Part shown: positions 11,520-21,225 of the stretch, in pieces
How positions within the stretch are numbered: the stretch's first letter is position 1
Layout of the letters: every line of letters begins with the position of its first letter
Assembly (NCBI GenBank): GCA_948474755.1
Contig: CAOLHI010000963.1
Span: forward strand, 124,001-188,000
Source of the DNA: Ctenosaura bakeri
Lineage: Eukaryota; Chordata; Lepidosauria; Squamata; Iguanidae
Reading direction: 5' to 3'
DNA length: 64,000 nucleotides
Translations under genes and position numbers: made by a program
Notes under the pieces: model-generated
Databases searched by the model: none
The model's input: the letters and a program-made list of their open reading frames with translations, nothing else
Told to the model about the DNA's origin: nothing

Positions 11520-11546
11520 GAGAGGGAACACACAGAGAGAGCTTAC

Positions 11547-11608
11547 CTTTCTTGTCAGCCTCTGCTTGATCTCTCTTCTTTCTTCCTGTTCTGTTTGGTC
11601 ATTCCTTT
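11547..11608 (-). CDS. PHACTR3: PHACTR3-like exon linking two RPEL motifs
   Basis: This 62-bp exon supplies AA to complete a Gln codon (C|AA), then RNDQTEQEERREIKQRLTRK, a charged helical linker between successive RPEL motifs, ending at AAG|GTAAGC. The acceptor is TTTTCTGCAG. Phase and content join exactly to the exons at 18767-18822 and 7514-7654. The residues NDQTEQEERREIKQRLTRK agree with my memory of PHACTR3; PHACTR1 has a different linker. With only 62 coding bases inside long introns, it is recognisable only by family knowledge and splice phase. Confidence 0.93.
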
Positions 11609-13034
11609 CTGCAGAAAATATGAAGAGAGAGATGACTTTCCTCATCAAGGCCAACTTAGTTGCTCTTCCTCTTTCTCTCACAGTTTCTCACAATCAGTCA
11701 AGTCAGTCTCGGTGTACGTGTCTCTCTCTCTCTCTTTCTCTCTCCACACTATCAGCTCACTACACAGTCCACCTTTGCCTGGTATTCTGCCAAAAGCATC
11801 ATATGCTCCTTAGCAGCAAGGGCATGCTGATGCCAATCTCTGGCCTTCTTACCAATAGCCAATTAAAGTGGGCTCCAACAAAGGCAAAGCAACCAATCCC
11901 ATTCCTCTATTAGGACAATGAGGAGTGGTTTTTTTTGGGGGGGAGGAGGAATCGATAGACTTTTAGAAGTCTAAATGATCGCTTTGCGATGCCACATCTC
12001 TGTCTGAGTCATCCGTGCTGCCCTTACGAGCTGGAACATTGTAGAGCAGCTGCTTCAGGGAACACACGTTCCTTGTACTCTTACTCTGCCAGGCTCCCGT
12101 AATTTTGTTGATTAATTTATAACAATAGCCAGCAATCAACTCCCACGCATTCCTTTGCCTTCTAATATTCTAGTTGTGCCAATCTTATTATAGATCCTTA
12201 ATATATTTGCAGAAGGATGAAGAGAGAGAGGGGGCATCCTTTTTTCTACCTTCTCGGAAAAAGATGCTCTCTGCTAACCTAAGCGTGCTTGCTTTTTGCT
12301 CTTGTGTACCATAACTATTAGTATTCAAGCTGTGATAACTCATACATGCTGGTGCTAAAAATAGACATGGCTGCTGTAACATTGTGTGAAATATATCTTT
12401 CGCCCTGGGATACAACTCAATGGATTTTTCTATTTCAAGGGCTGTCTGCTGCTAAATTAAGATGTGTGTCTGCAACCTCAAAGGAGCATGGAATCTACAA
12501 GAAAGATCTTTACGTTTTTGGGTTTTTTTAAAAGAAAAAAGGGAAAATAAAGAAAAGGAAAGGAGAATAGGGTAATCCTGATTTGCACATTGTGATCCCA
12601 TGTGGCTGGGGGACATTTACTGCATTAAATCCGATGTATGATTCTGTCTTCTTCAGTAGGCTAACAAGCATAAAAGACGTTGCTTGGGAAGGAAAAAAGG
12701 GAAGCGTATTTTTAGAATCCATCTCTCTATTTTTCGCCATCTACTGCACATTCTGAAAGGAGGCAGGCACATGGTGCTATTTATGGAAAGACAGTAGCTG
12801 CTAGGAGACACGTTGTAATTGGAGAGCCTTAAATCCCTGCTGTCTTGACAGAAAGCAGCCTAGACTCAATCTTGAATATGAATGATACTCCCCCAGCAAG
12901 GATGTTAATTTTTGTTTTTATGGCTTCAGGTGAGCATGTGTGTATACATATACTTATATGTATACAAGTAAGTGTGTAAAACAGACATACATAGAGATAT
13001 CTGCCTTTACATCCATATAGGCTGCAACTCACAT

Positions 13035-13165
13035 AACTGTATATAGTGGCCTTGTACTGTGTCTGAGCATCAGAGCATCTGTCCATCTAGCCCCAGTCTG
13101 GCAATACCTCTCCAGGATTTCAGACAAGGGTTTTCCTACTCCTTACTGGAGATGCCAGAGTCTGA
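13035..13165 (-). mobile_element. tRNA-derived SINE (GCTCAG-head family), diverged copy
   Basis: GTGTCTGAGCATC, CATCTGTCCATCTAGCCCC, CTCTCCAGGATTTCAGACA and TACTGGAGATGCCAGAG are the reverse-strand body of the SINE whose head is seen in sense orientation at 14712. The head itself is lost. Confidence 0.6.
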
Positions 13166-13249
13166 AATTTGGGACTGTCAGAAACAAAAATATGTACCCT
13201 CCACTGAACCACTGGCACCTCTGTCTGCACACATTTAGATGCATCTGCA

Positions 13250-13290
13250 CATACATGCATGCACACACATACACATATACACACACACCA
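13250..13290. repeat. (CA)-rich microsatellite
   Basis: Impure CA/CATA run (ACATGCATGCACACACATAC, then ACACACACACC). Confidence 0.7.
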
Positions 13291-14711
13291 CTTTCCGAAA
13301 AGAAAATGTGTTTCCAAATTTTAAAAGAGACATCAACAGAAAGCCCACAACAGATACGAGTACTTAATTTTGTTGCTATCTATAAGAGTTCAGAAAACAG
13401 GGTTTTTTAAAGGAGGAGGAGAAAGATGAAAACAGCCTACATTGTTCTTTAAAAACTTTCAAGGGAAAGAACTAGTACTGTGCTGCATTTTGCGTAAAGG
13501 GAACTGGGAGCACTTTCAAGTTTTAGGAAATCACATTCTTACCAGCTGATCCCAAATGCGGATGGGGTGGCTACAGTTGTGCTGAGCGAAACACACTATG
13601 CACATGTTCAAAGGCACCCTTTGTCATCATTTTTCAGTGTCCCAGAAGGTGTAAATAAGATGGGGCACTCATCCCTATGTAACGTTGGCTCATGTTAAGA
13701 CCCAGAGGCAGCGCAGTGCTGCCTATAGATGCAAAAGCAAATGTGGTCTTCTTACTTTCTTTCCCAGTAGTTCTTGCATCACTGGTGTCTCCCTGGGATG
13801 AGCTCCTATGTGGCTTTAGTGGCATCTGACTAATATAGTGAATGATTTGGGCAGATAAAGAGGGTTCCCACATCACTGCCAAGGAGGTGTGGTGCTAGCA
13901 TGGAATTTCACATTACACTGATGTGTTATTCAGACATTCTGAGAGCTGCATGAGAGACTGCCACAGGAGAACTGCAACCACACTGCATCAATAGTGCATG
14001 AACCCATCCTTAGACTAAATGGGATACTGCAGGGTAACACTCACAAAGGGCTTCTGCTGTTGCAAATAGCAAGGGCTTGCTCATCTTTGTGGCTTGTCCT
14101 TGAGATACAGATCTACTCCTTGACTTCATGGAGGGAGGAACATTACCTAATGTCATGCTAAAGGAAGACTGTGCACTGTGACAGGGATTTATAGTATCAC
14201 AGTGATACAGAGCAACAGGGAAAATGAGCAAGCTCTGTAATAGCAGCCTGGCTCTGACTGCCCTTGTGTCCATTAATTATTAAGTGTCTGGCTTCAGGCC
14301 CCATCAATCTTAATGAGACAACTTCTCCAGCTTTACAGTGCCAAACACAAGAGTGTAATTTACACCTTCTCTCTCTTGACAAGGTTTCTAAATTAGACAT
14401 GACACTGAAAGAACCACCAGGGCACACCCGGATTGATCGGTATTCCATTTGAATCAAAGAAAAAAAATTGCCAGGCTACAAACTTCGCTAGTCTGATCAC
14501 ATAAAGCAGTCTAAGAACTCTTCACATTAAAATGGAGCCCGTTAAAAAAAAAAACACGAAGCCAAATCACTTTGGATGTTTCTCAGGCAGGTTGCAGCTC
14601 TCACCAGCCACAACTGCAGGACATACGTTGAAGTAGCAAAGAATTCACCTTTTGGCAGTGAGTGCATTGTGATGTTGCCTTTGCACTTGGAGTCGGGGGC
14701 GGGGGCTTGGG

Positions 14712-14960
14712 AAGGGCTATAGCTCAGTAGAGAGGACATACTGGTTGCATACAGAAGATTCCAGAGCCAATCCTGGCATCTCTAGTTTTGAAAGGAAAAT
14801 GACAAAGGCAAAGTGAAAAATCTCCTTCAGAGACCCTGGAGAAATAGGCTACGTGGAGGAACAGAAGGTAACATTGTTGTGCTACTGCATGTAGCAGATG
14901 CTATCTACCAGCCAATGACAGCATCTACTTCTTCTTCAGAAGCTAAGGTTCACACCTGTA
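14712..14960 (+). mobile_element. tRNA-derived SINE with GGGCTATAGCTCAGTAGAG head
   Basis: The sense copy begins with a tRNA-like A-box region (GGGCTATAGCTCAGTAGAG) and a B-box-like CCAGAGCCAATCCTGGC, followed by ATCTCTAGTTTTGAAAGG, GAGACCCTGGAGAAATAGGC and CTACCAGCCAATGACAGC. It resembles a tRNA gene at first sight, but the body beyond ~75 bp and the mismatched stems mark a retroposed SINE, not a functional tRNA. Confidence 0.7.
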
Positions 14961-15410
14961 CAGATCATGGCATATCTCTACCTAGGCCACTATGCCCCAC
15001 AATAATGGCTTCTAGCCACTTTGGACTACAGTTTCCACCATTCTTTGGGGGATAAATAGAAACCGTAACTCAAAACAACCCCTATGTCCCAGTGCAACAT
15101 ATCCATGAGCTCTGAAGCTCTTCTTAGAGGCATCATGCTTGTAGAAATCAGTACCAGGAAGCAGGAGCCATAGCTAGAAGTCTGCCAGCCGAGATATAGT
15201 TCCCTCCTAGCACCTGCACCTGAGAAGATGCTCAGGCTAGCGGGAAATATCTGGACCAGTCCAAAAATAAAGGCACAGAGCAAGATAGTTACCAGGTAAA
15301 GTTTAGCACCCAGTAACAGTATTCTGAACTTTGCAAATGTATAAACCTGAACACAATACTTTAAAATAACTTCAACGACTAGTAGAAGCCGAAATACTTT
15401 AAAGGTAGCA

Positions 15411-15600
15411 GATCCCATCTGATTGTGGAAGCTAAGCAGGGTTGGTCCTGGTTAGTACTTGGATGGGAAACTGCAAATGAATACCAAATGCTGCAGGCTA
15501 CATTTCAGAGGAAGGAACTGGCAAAACCACCTCTGAGTATTCCTTGCATAAGAAAAATCTATGAAATTCAGCTACAAGTCAACAGGCAACTTGAAGACAT
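15411..15600 (+). mobile_element. 5S-rRNA-derived SINE
   Basis: CAGATCCCATCTGATTGTGG, AAGCTAAGCAGGGTTGGTCC and TAGTACTTGGATGGGAAACTG match the 3' half of vertebrate 5S rRNA (GAAGCTAAGCAGGGTCGGGC, then GGTTAGTACTTGGATGGGAG). A SINE body follows (GAGGAAGGAACTGGCAAAAC, then CACCTCTGAGTATTCCTTGC) and a short tail ACAGGCAACTTGAAGACA. The 5S portion is too partial and fused to be a 5S gene. Confidence 0.82.
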
Positions 15601-15634
15601 GTGTGCGCACGCGCGTGCGCATACACACACACCA
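15601..15634. repeat. (TG/CG)n-(CA)n microsatellite
   Basis: Alternating purine-pyrimidine tract GTGTGCGCACGCGCGTGCGC followed by ATACACACACACC at the 3' end of the 5S-derived SINE. Confidence 0.8.
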
Positions 15635-15879
15635 CTGTTTGCATCTATTTTGAGCATTATTAGCATCAAAGGTACCCCCTAACCCAGCCCCACAAACTTG
15701 TTGAGTTCCAGTTTTTCTTATTTATTTCTACAAGGCAACACTTCAAACCAGCTCTCTCAAAAATCAGTGAAAAGCAGTCTAATGGTATTTATGTGGGATG
15801 TAGCAAACTTGGAACAGAAATGTAAGAAATCACCATGCAAGCGGTCAGATCTATCCATCTAACTTTGTCTATTGTGATA

Positions 15880-15995
15880 GTGGCTCTCCAGGGTTTCAAA
15901 GCACAACCTGCATTACTTAACTGGAACCAAACTTGGAACCTTTTACACGCAACATAGCATGTACTCTGCCACTGAACAATGATCTCTCTGTTATG
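15880..15995 (-). mobile_element. tRNA-derived SINE fragment
   Basis: GTGGCTCTCCAGGGTTTCAA, CTTGGAACCTTTTACACGCA and CATGTACTCTGCCACTGAAC are the reverse complement of the head and body of the SINE family seen at 14712-14960. Confidence 0.6.
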
Positions 15996-17036
15996 CCAAT
16001 ATGAGCACTTACTACTCAGAGCTTATAAAAGTTACCTTTTGGGACTAATACATCCAGAATCATTCAGGCATTAAGGCAATGCTGATTGTGGTGTTCTGAA
16101 AGCTCTAGTCCACTAAGATAACTTTTACGAGCATTGCTGCTACTGATTCAATCGAGCCTAATCCTAGATGAAAAGGGTGGTCCAGCAGAAGCATTTCCCC
16201 TCCCTGCTACCTGGTACCTTTTTCGAGGAACTGCTGTTTTGACAGCTTTCATCAAGCTTTATTTGCAGCTGTCAGCTTAGCATCCAAATGCATCAGCATG
16301 CTGATTTGGCTGGGGGCCCATCTTTCATACACTGGAACTGGAACTTTGATTGGAAGTGGGGAAAATAAATTAAACTCAGCAGTTGGATTTCTCATGGGAG
16401 TAAATTCAGAGAAACTACAGGAGGTCAGTGGCTTTATCTGTAAATGACATCTGGGCACACTCAAACTGCTGTGGAGATGTGTCTCTTTTCATTTGTCTTA
16501 TTGTACTTTCAGTTCAAACTACATCCTTGCCTCTCTACCTGCATTTGACTCATTATCCCTAGAGAAACTACTGGGAAAGCTGGTTGTCTTGATCTGGTAT
16601 TTGCAATCCACATGCAAGGGGAGATTTCAATACATGCCTTGCCTCATTGGGGGCAACCTGCATGCACACAAACAGGGCAAGGAACTGGGGAGAAGACTTC
16701 ATTCCAACCCTTGGACTGGCACATGGGACAACCCACACTCATTTCCAAGACCTCTTATCAGGGATGTTGGAACTCTCATGTCTAACAGTGCCTATTGCCA
16801 GGGGTGGGATGACTTTAACCCCACCTTTTCTACTCTGTTTCTCCCTAATGCCTCACTACCATGAATAGAATGAGTACAGAAGGGAAGGATCAGTCCTACA
16901 CAGACAACTGAACTTTCTTTTTCAGGTTTTTGTGCTCTTATGAGGATCTGTGGATTAGAGACAGGATGACTGGAGTTTAGAGTATACATAAGTGCACACA
17001 CATGCACACAGACATTAAGGTGAACAATTTTCAGCC

Positions 17037-17133
17037 TTCCAGAAGTTGTTGGACTATAACTTCCATCATCTCTTGCCAATGGCTCTGCTGGTTAAGATCA
17101 ATGGGAGCTACAGTCTAATAACATCTGGAGGGC
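17037..17133. mobile_element. Palindromic non-autonomous hAT-type element
   Basis: Left arm CCAGAAGTTGTTGGACTATA and ACTTCCATCATC, right arm CAATGGGAGCTACAGTCTAA and TAACATCTGG. The arms are inverted repeats with about 80% visible match, around a centre reading GCCAATGGCTCTGCTGG. The consensus-like core is common in reptile genomes. No 8-bp target duplication is clear. Confidence 0.65.
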
Positions 17134-17910
17134 TACAAACTACCCCTCCTTGCCCTAAGTAGGTGTTCGCCAAAATGACAGTAAAAACATTTTGCTCTGC
17201 AGTACACCAGTATAAATACAGGTACATGAGAAATTGTGCTTTCTCAGAGGTTGTGTAAATCTGCCTATCCTTTGTGCAATCATTTTTTCCACCAGCACAC
17301 ACAGAGCCCTTTCTCACATGTTTGATTTAGCACGTGAAGTGTTAATTGGCTCTTTTGCAATGGATGAACTCCAGGCCATGCTGCTGAACTGCACAACTGA
17401 GGAGTTCAGTGTTAACTGTGCTCGTGTATATTTACGCTGTGTTAAAGATCTTTGCCTTTGTATAGCACTTAAGCACACCATATATTTTTTTTCTCTCTGT
17501 AACCCTTTTAGCAAGACAGTAAGGTAGTCCATAGCCTATTCTGTGATTGCAAATGATGTGAAGGGGGTGGGTGAGAATGCATGAGAGCAACACCAGGTGA
17601 GTTCATGGACAACATCAGATTCAACCTAGTACTAGACATGAAACCAATGGCAGAATTTGGACAAATCAGGAACAGCTCAATCTTATGCATATTTACTCAA
17701 AGAGAAGTCCCACTGCATCAGTGGGCTTTGCTCCAAGGAAAATGTGCTCAGGATTCTTTCTGTCTTCCATCTGCAAAATACTGGTGACCTGCCCTCACTG
17801 TGCATGAGGTCAGCAAAATAAATACTTCTTTTATTTGCTCCATACTTTCTACAGCGATGTTTTCTAAGATGTTCAACAACAGTAGCCCTGAGAAACTTCA
17901 CTGATATTAT

Positions 17911-17943
17911 CAAGATGATGATGACGATTATGATGATGATGAT
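17911..17943. repeat. (GAT)n microsatellite
   Basis: Impure ATGATGATG repeats. Confidence 0.8.
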
Positions 17944-18766
17944 TTTAACTTCTGACACACACTTTGACTGACTCTTTGAATTGCTCTCCAATTTTATGTC
18001 AGCTGAAATTTGATGGCAACACAGAATGTAACACAGCCGTGATACTGTAACATGCTTTTAATTCATGGTTTATATTGGCATAGAAAAGTCAGAGTCTTTT
18101 GCAACTAATTTGCACATCAGAAAGCTCACTTTTCTGCTTGGATGCCTCCACATTTCACTTTTAAAAGTGATGAACTGTAATTTATGGCATACTTTAATTT
18201 TTGTTGTTCAAAAAACAAAACTGAATCCAGGTTACTGTTACATTGATTCAGAAGCAGAGAAATTCTTTTCTAAACAATTTCCAGAAGGACACCAAGGATT
18301 GGTTTTGGAATCTCAAGACATAGCTGACAATTTCTGTAACAAATGCAGTGGGGCGTTCTTGGACAAGTGGCTTACCTTTGGCCTCAGTTCTAAATTAGTA
18401 AAATGGGAATAACTGTAGAACACTTGTAAGGTCATTTGTGAGACCTAACAATGTGAAGAACTGAAAACATTCCAGACACCATGAGCTATTTGTTTCTCTC
18501 ACTATCTGGTGCAGAAACATAAAATATAAACTTAAACTGTGGTCCTTATTGAAAGTCCTGCTGGTGAATGATACATCTTAAGAGCAAATATACTGGTTAA
18601 AAATCCAGCAGCTTTCTAGACATACAAACCATGGAAGAAAGGGGAATGATACTGCTTATCAACTTTCTTTCATATAGGAAACATAAATTCTTCTGTATGA
18701 CAAAAAAAACTTGATGTAAACATAAGAAACAATTAGAAAACACAAGTCACACTCAAATGTACTTAC

Positions 18767-18822
18767 GTTTCAAAATATTTCTTCTTTCTAGCTCTTCAAC
18801 AGCGGGTCTTTGGCTCAGTCGC
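18767..18822 (-). CDS. PHACTR3: PHACTR3-like exon with an RPEL motif
   Basis: This 56-bp minus-strand exon has acceptor TTTTTTTCCGCAG at 18823 and donor GTAAGT at 18766. One leading G completes a codon from an upstream exon; the exon then encodes RLSQRPAVEELERRNILK and one C of a Gln codon. RPAVEEL is an RPEL motif that binds G-actin and, in this family, competes with importin and PP1 binding. The sequence LSQRPAVEELERRNILK is what I recall for the penultimate RPEL of PHACTR3. The phase joins exactly with exon 11547-11608. This is the most 5' exon I can identify; the exon for the preceding RPEL should lie upstream but was not found before the window end. Confidence 0.93.
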
Positions 18823-19426
18823 CTGCGGAAAAAAATCAAGATGACATTTTGTACCATTGTCTCTTTGATTTTGGTATGTAGGCTGTTGGAGGTTTTTGAG
18901 TTTTGAGTTTTTGGTTTTTCTTGCCAAAGTCTACTTTGTCCTGAGACCAAAAGAGTTGGCTCGTGGGTCAGATCACAAGCAGTATTCAAAGTCACACAAG
19001 CTGCTTTTTGCCACTCTGCTCTTTTCCATCCCAAAGATCAGCTTCTGTTTCCAGAGAGATGAAAGTTCTTTGTGTGTAGACGCCCCTTTCCCTACACTTT
19101 GTCCCACTAACACAGATTCATCTTCTCTGGCTCTCAGAAGAACAGCTGAGAAATGCCAGTAGTACTCTTAAGACAGCCAGATTCTGGAGGCGCTACTATT
19201 CAGAATTATAAAAATGTGGGGCTTGCATATCTCCTCTGCAGCTGCTCCTCTGGAGTCTCCTGAAAGCTGAAAGCCCCACGCTTTTTATCTTGTCTAGGAT
19301 CACCAATGATACATCCTGACAGCAATTAGCCTTGGCAGAAAATAATACGGCTTCTGCATGCAGGTGGTTCCTCAATTGAAACTATGACAGCGGAGCCTGC
19401 TAACACGCTGCATATAATAGTATGCT

Positions 19427-19450
19427 GTCGCGCGCGCGTGTGTGTGTGTA
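19427..19450. repeat. (CG)n(TG)n microsatellite
   Basis: Alternating run GTCGCGCGCGCGTGTGTGTG, potentially Z-DNA forming. Confidence 0.85.
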
Positions 19451-20055
19451 GCTGCTTAGAGCATCACGAAGCATCCCCTTGGAGTCTGCTGCCTCCCCCT
19501 TTACTAGAGCTGCTTCAGGATTGACTCTGTGAGATCAGATGATTAGAGCCACAGCCATTGGATCTTGCATCTCAAATGAGACTTCCCCCAAGAGATACAC
19601 TCACTTGCTAATATCTGCCTTGAAAACCTCACATGGTAATTGTCCTCCCCCGCACAGGCATTTATAGATAGTTTATTGGCCAGCTTTTGAAACACAGTTC
19701 GTAGATGTAGCCACTAAATAAATAAATGAACAAAAACATTCAGAATGAGGAGGAATAAGAAGAAAGCAGAGAGATTGAGGGGGCACAAATTTTACCAAAT
19801 GCTAAGATTTTCCCTGCCCTGCTTTCAAATATTAAGGTATCTATTGCAAAGAAGGTTGCAGAGCTTGCAAACAGAGAAAGTTATTTTTGTCTTTTGCTTT
19901 CTTAGCAAATAAGCTTCTGTGCAACAGATGATCACAGATAATATGGATAAATAAAAAGAAGCATTATTAAATGGCATTATAGAAGGGTCTCTGTTAAAGG
20001 CACAAATTATCCAGTGTTAATGCTGAAATGAAAATGGAAGGAGAGCACAGAAAGC

Positions 20056-20090
20056 AATAATAATAATAATAACAACAACAACAACAACAA
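20056..20090. repeat. (AAT)n(AAC)n microsatellite
   Basis: AATAATAAT run switching to AACAACAAC. Confidence 0.9.
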
Positions 20091-21029
20091 TATAACATTT
20101 GTAATTACGATGATTTATATAGAGGGTTCATTTGATTTGCATATAATGGGCTGCACCCACACTTTTAACTGGCAAACATCTGCTAACCCTGGAGAATGAG
20201 AGAGAAACAAAAGTCTGTTAATCTCTCCTGTTCCCTGTAGTAATCTTTACCCTGTGAAAATCTGTCCCTAAGGCTGGAGGACCAGCTAGAGCAGCATAAG
20301 AGGTAATGAATGAACTGCACGGATAAGGAAGTCCATTCTAATAAAGAATCTATCAAACCTGGGCACATATTCATTTCTCTGAATTTTAGGATCTGGCCCA
20401 TTCACATTGCTGAGTATACCTGTCTTTAGAAGTGGCCTTACTCCATTACATACACATTTACTGCCCTCATTCCTTTTGGGAATGGCAGGTAAGAGAGACT
20501 GCCCAGCTCACATTCTCATTGGAAATGAATGTTTTCTGGCAATATACAGTAGCTCTAGTCAAACTCATACCAACCCAATTACTCAGGAATTTGAATGGGA
20601 TCATTGTACTGTTCTTGCCAGGGTATCCATCAAGGGGTTGCCCATGGGTCACATGCAGCCTCTGCCTGTTTTTGTGTCCCCTTCCTGCACTGCTGCACTG
20701 GCTACTGTTCTGCTGAATTTCAGCACTCCAACGATGGTAAACCCTTCAGCTACACTTGATAAGAACCATGCACCTTCTTGTGAACTGCACTCCCAGTAGC
20801 TTCTTAAAAGTGAAATTCAGCCTGAATATAAGGTGCATGCTGAAGCAGAGTTTTAAAACAAGTGAAACAAAGGCTTTGCCCCAGTTGCACAGTTACAGTG
20901 GTGGGGCATGGGTGTGGGCAATACAGACTGTCAATGCACTTCTCCCCACCCCTGTAAGATGTCTACATGGTGCCTACACATCTCTTCACTAATGAGGGGA
21001 CCTTTTTCAGATGTTGAGTTCTGCTATAT

Positions 21030-21225
21030 ACAGTAGGGAATACAGAGGCGGGGCTTGGAGTGTGTGGAGAGGGAGTGGGGCTACAGCACGAGGTCATGGC
21101 CACGGTGCATGGGGGCATGGCCACGGCACGAGGGGGTGTGGCTACAAGCCTGGACACCCCAAAAACATTGCCGCCAGGGCGAATCACCCCCATCACCCCC
21201 CCATCCCTATACAACTGAGGGAATA
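21030..21225 (+). repeat. GC-rich dispersed repeat, inverted copy of 45886-46035
   Basis: GAGGCGGGGCTTGGAGTGTG and CACCCCAAAAACATTGCCGC, then CAGGGCGAATCACCCCCATC, recur in opposite orientation at 45886-46035 (GGGATGGGGCGATTCACCCC, then GGCAATGTTTTTGGGGAGTC). GC content is far above the surroundings. It is probably a non-autonomous DNA element, but termini are not resolved. Confidence 0.55.

Larger units (their letters stand above)
7655..11546 (-). other. Intron of the PHACTR3-like gene
   Basis: Minus-strand intron with donor GTAAGC at 11546 and acceptor CCCAAAG at 7655. It contains an L2/CR1-type 3' tail near 8045-8160 and a tRNA-derived SINE at about 9288-9502. Nothing else was recognised. 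Confidence 0.75.
11609..18766 (-). other. Intron of the PHACTR3-like gene
   Basis: Minus-strand intron with donor GTAAGT at 18766 and acceptor CTGCAG at 11609. It holds SINEs at about 13035-13165, 14712-14960, 15411-15600 and 15880-15995, a palindromic repeat at 17037-17133 and several short microsatellites. Stretches near 11980-12180 and 16250-16460 look non-repetitive and could be conserved regulatory DNA, but this cannot be shown from one sequence. Confidence 0.72.

Noticed and set aside
14712..14790. Possible tRNA gene
   Set aside because: Mismatched stems and continuation into a SINE body; no 3' terminator in place.
15411..15475. Possible 5S rRNA gene
   Set aside because: Only the 3' part of 5S is present, fused to SINE sequence.
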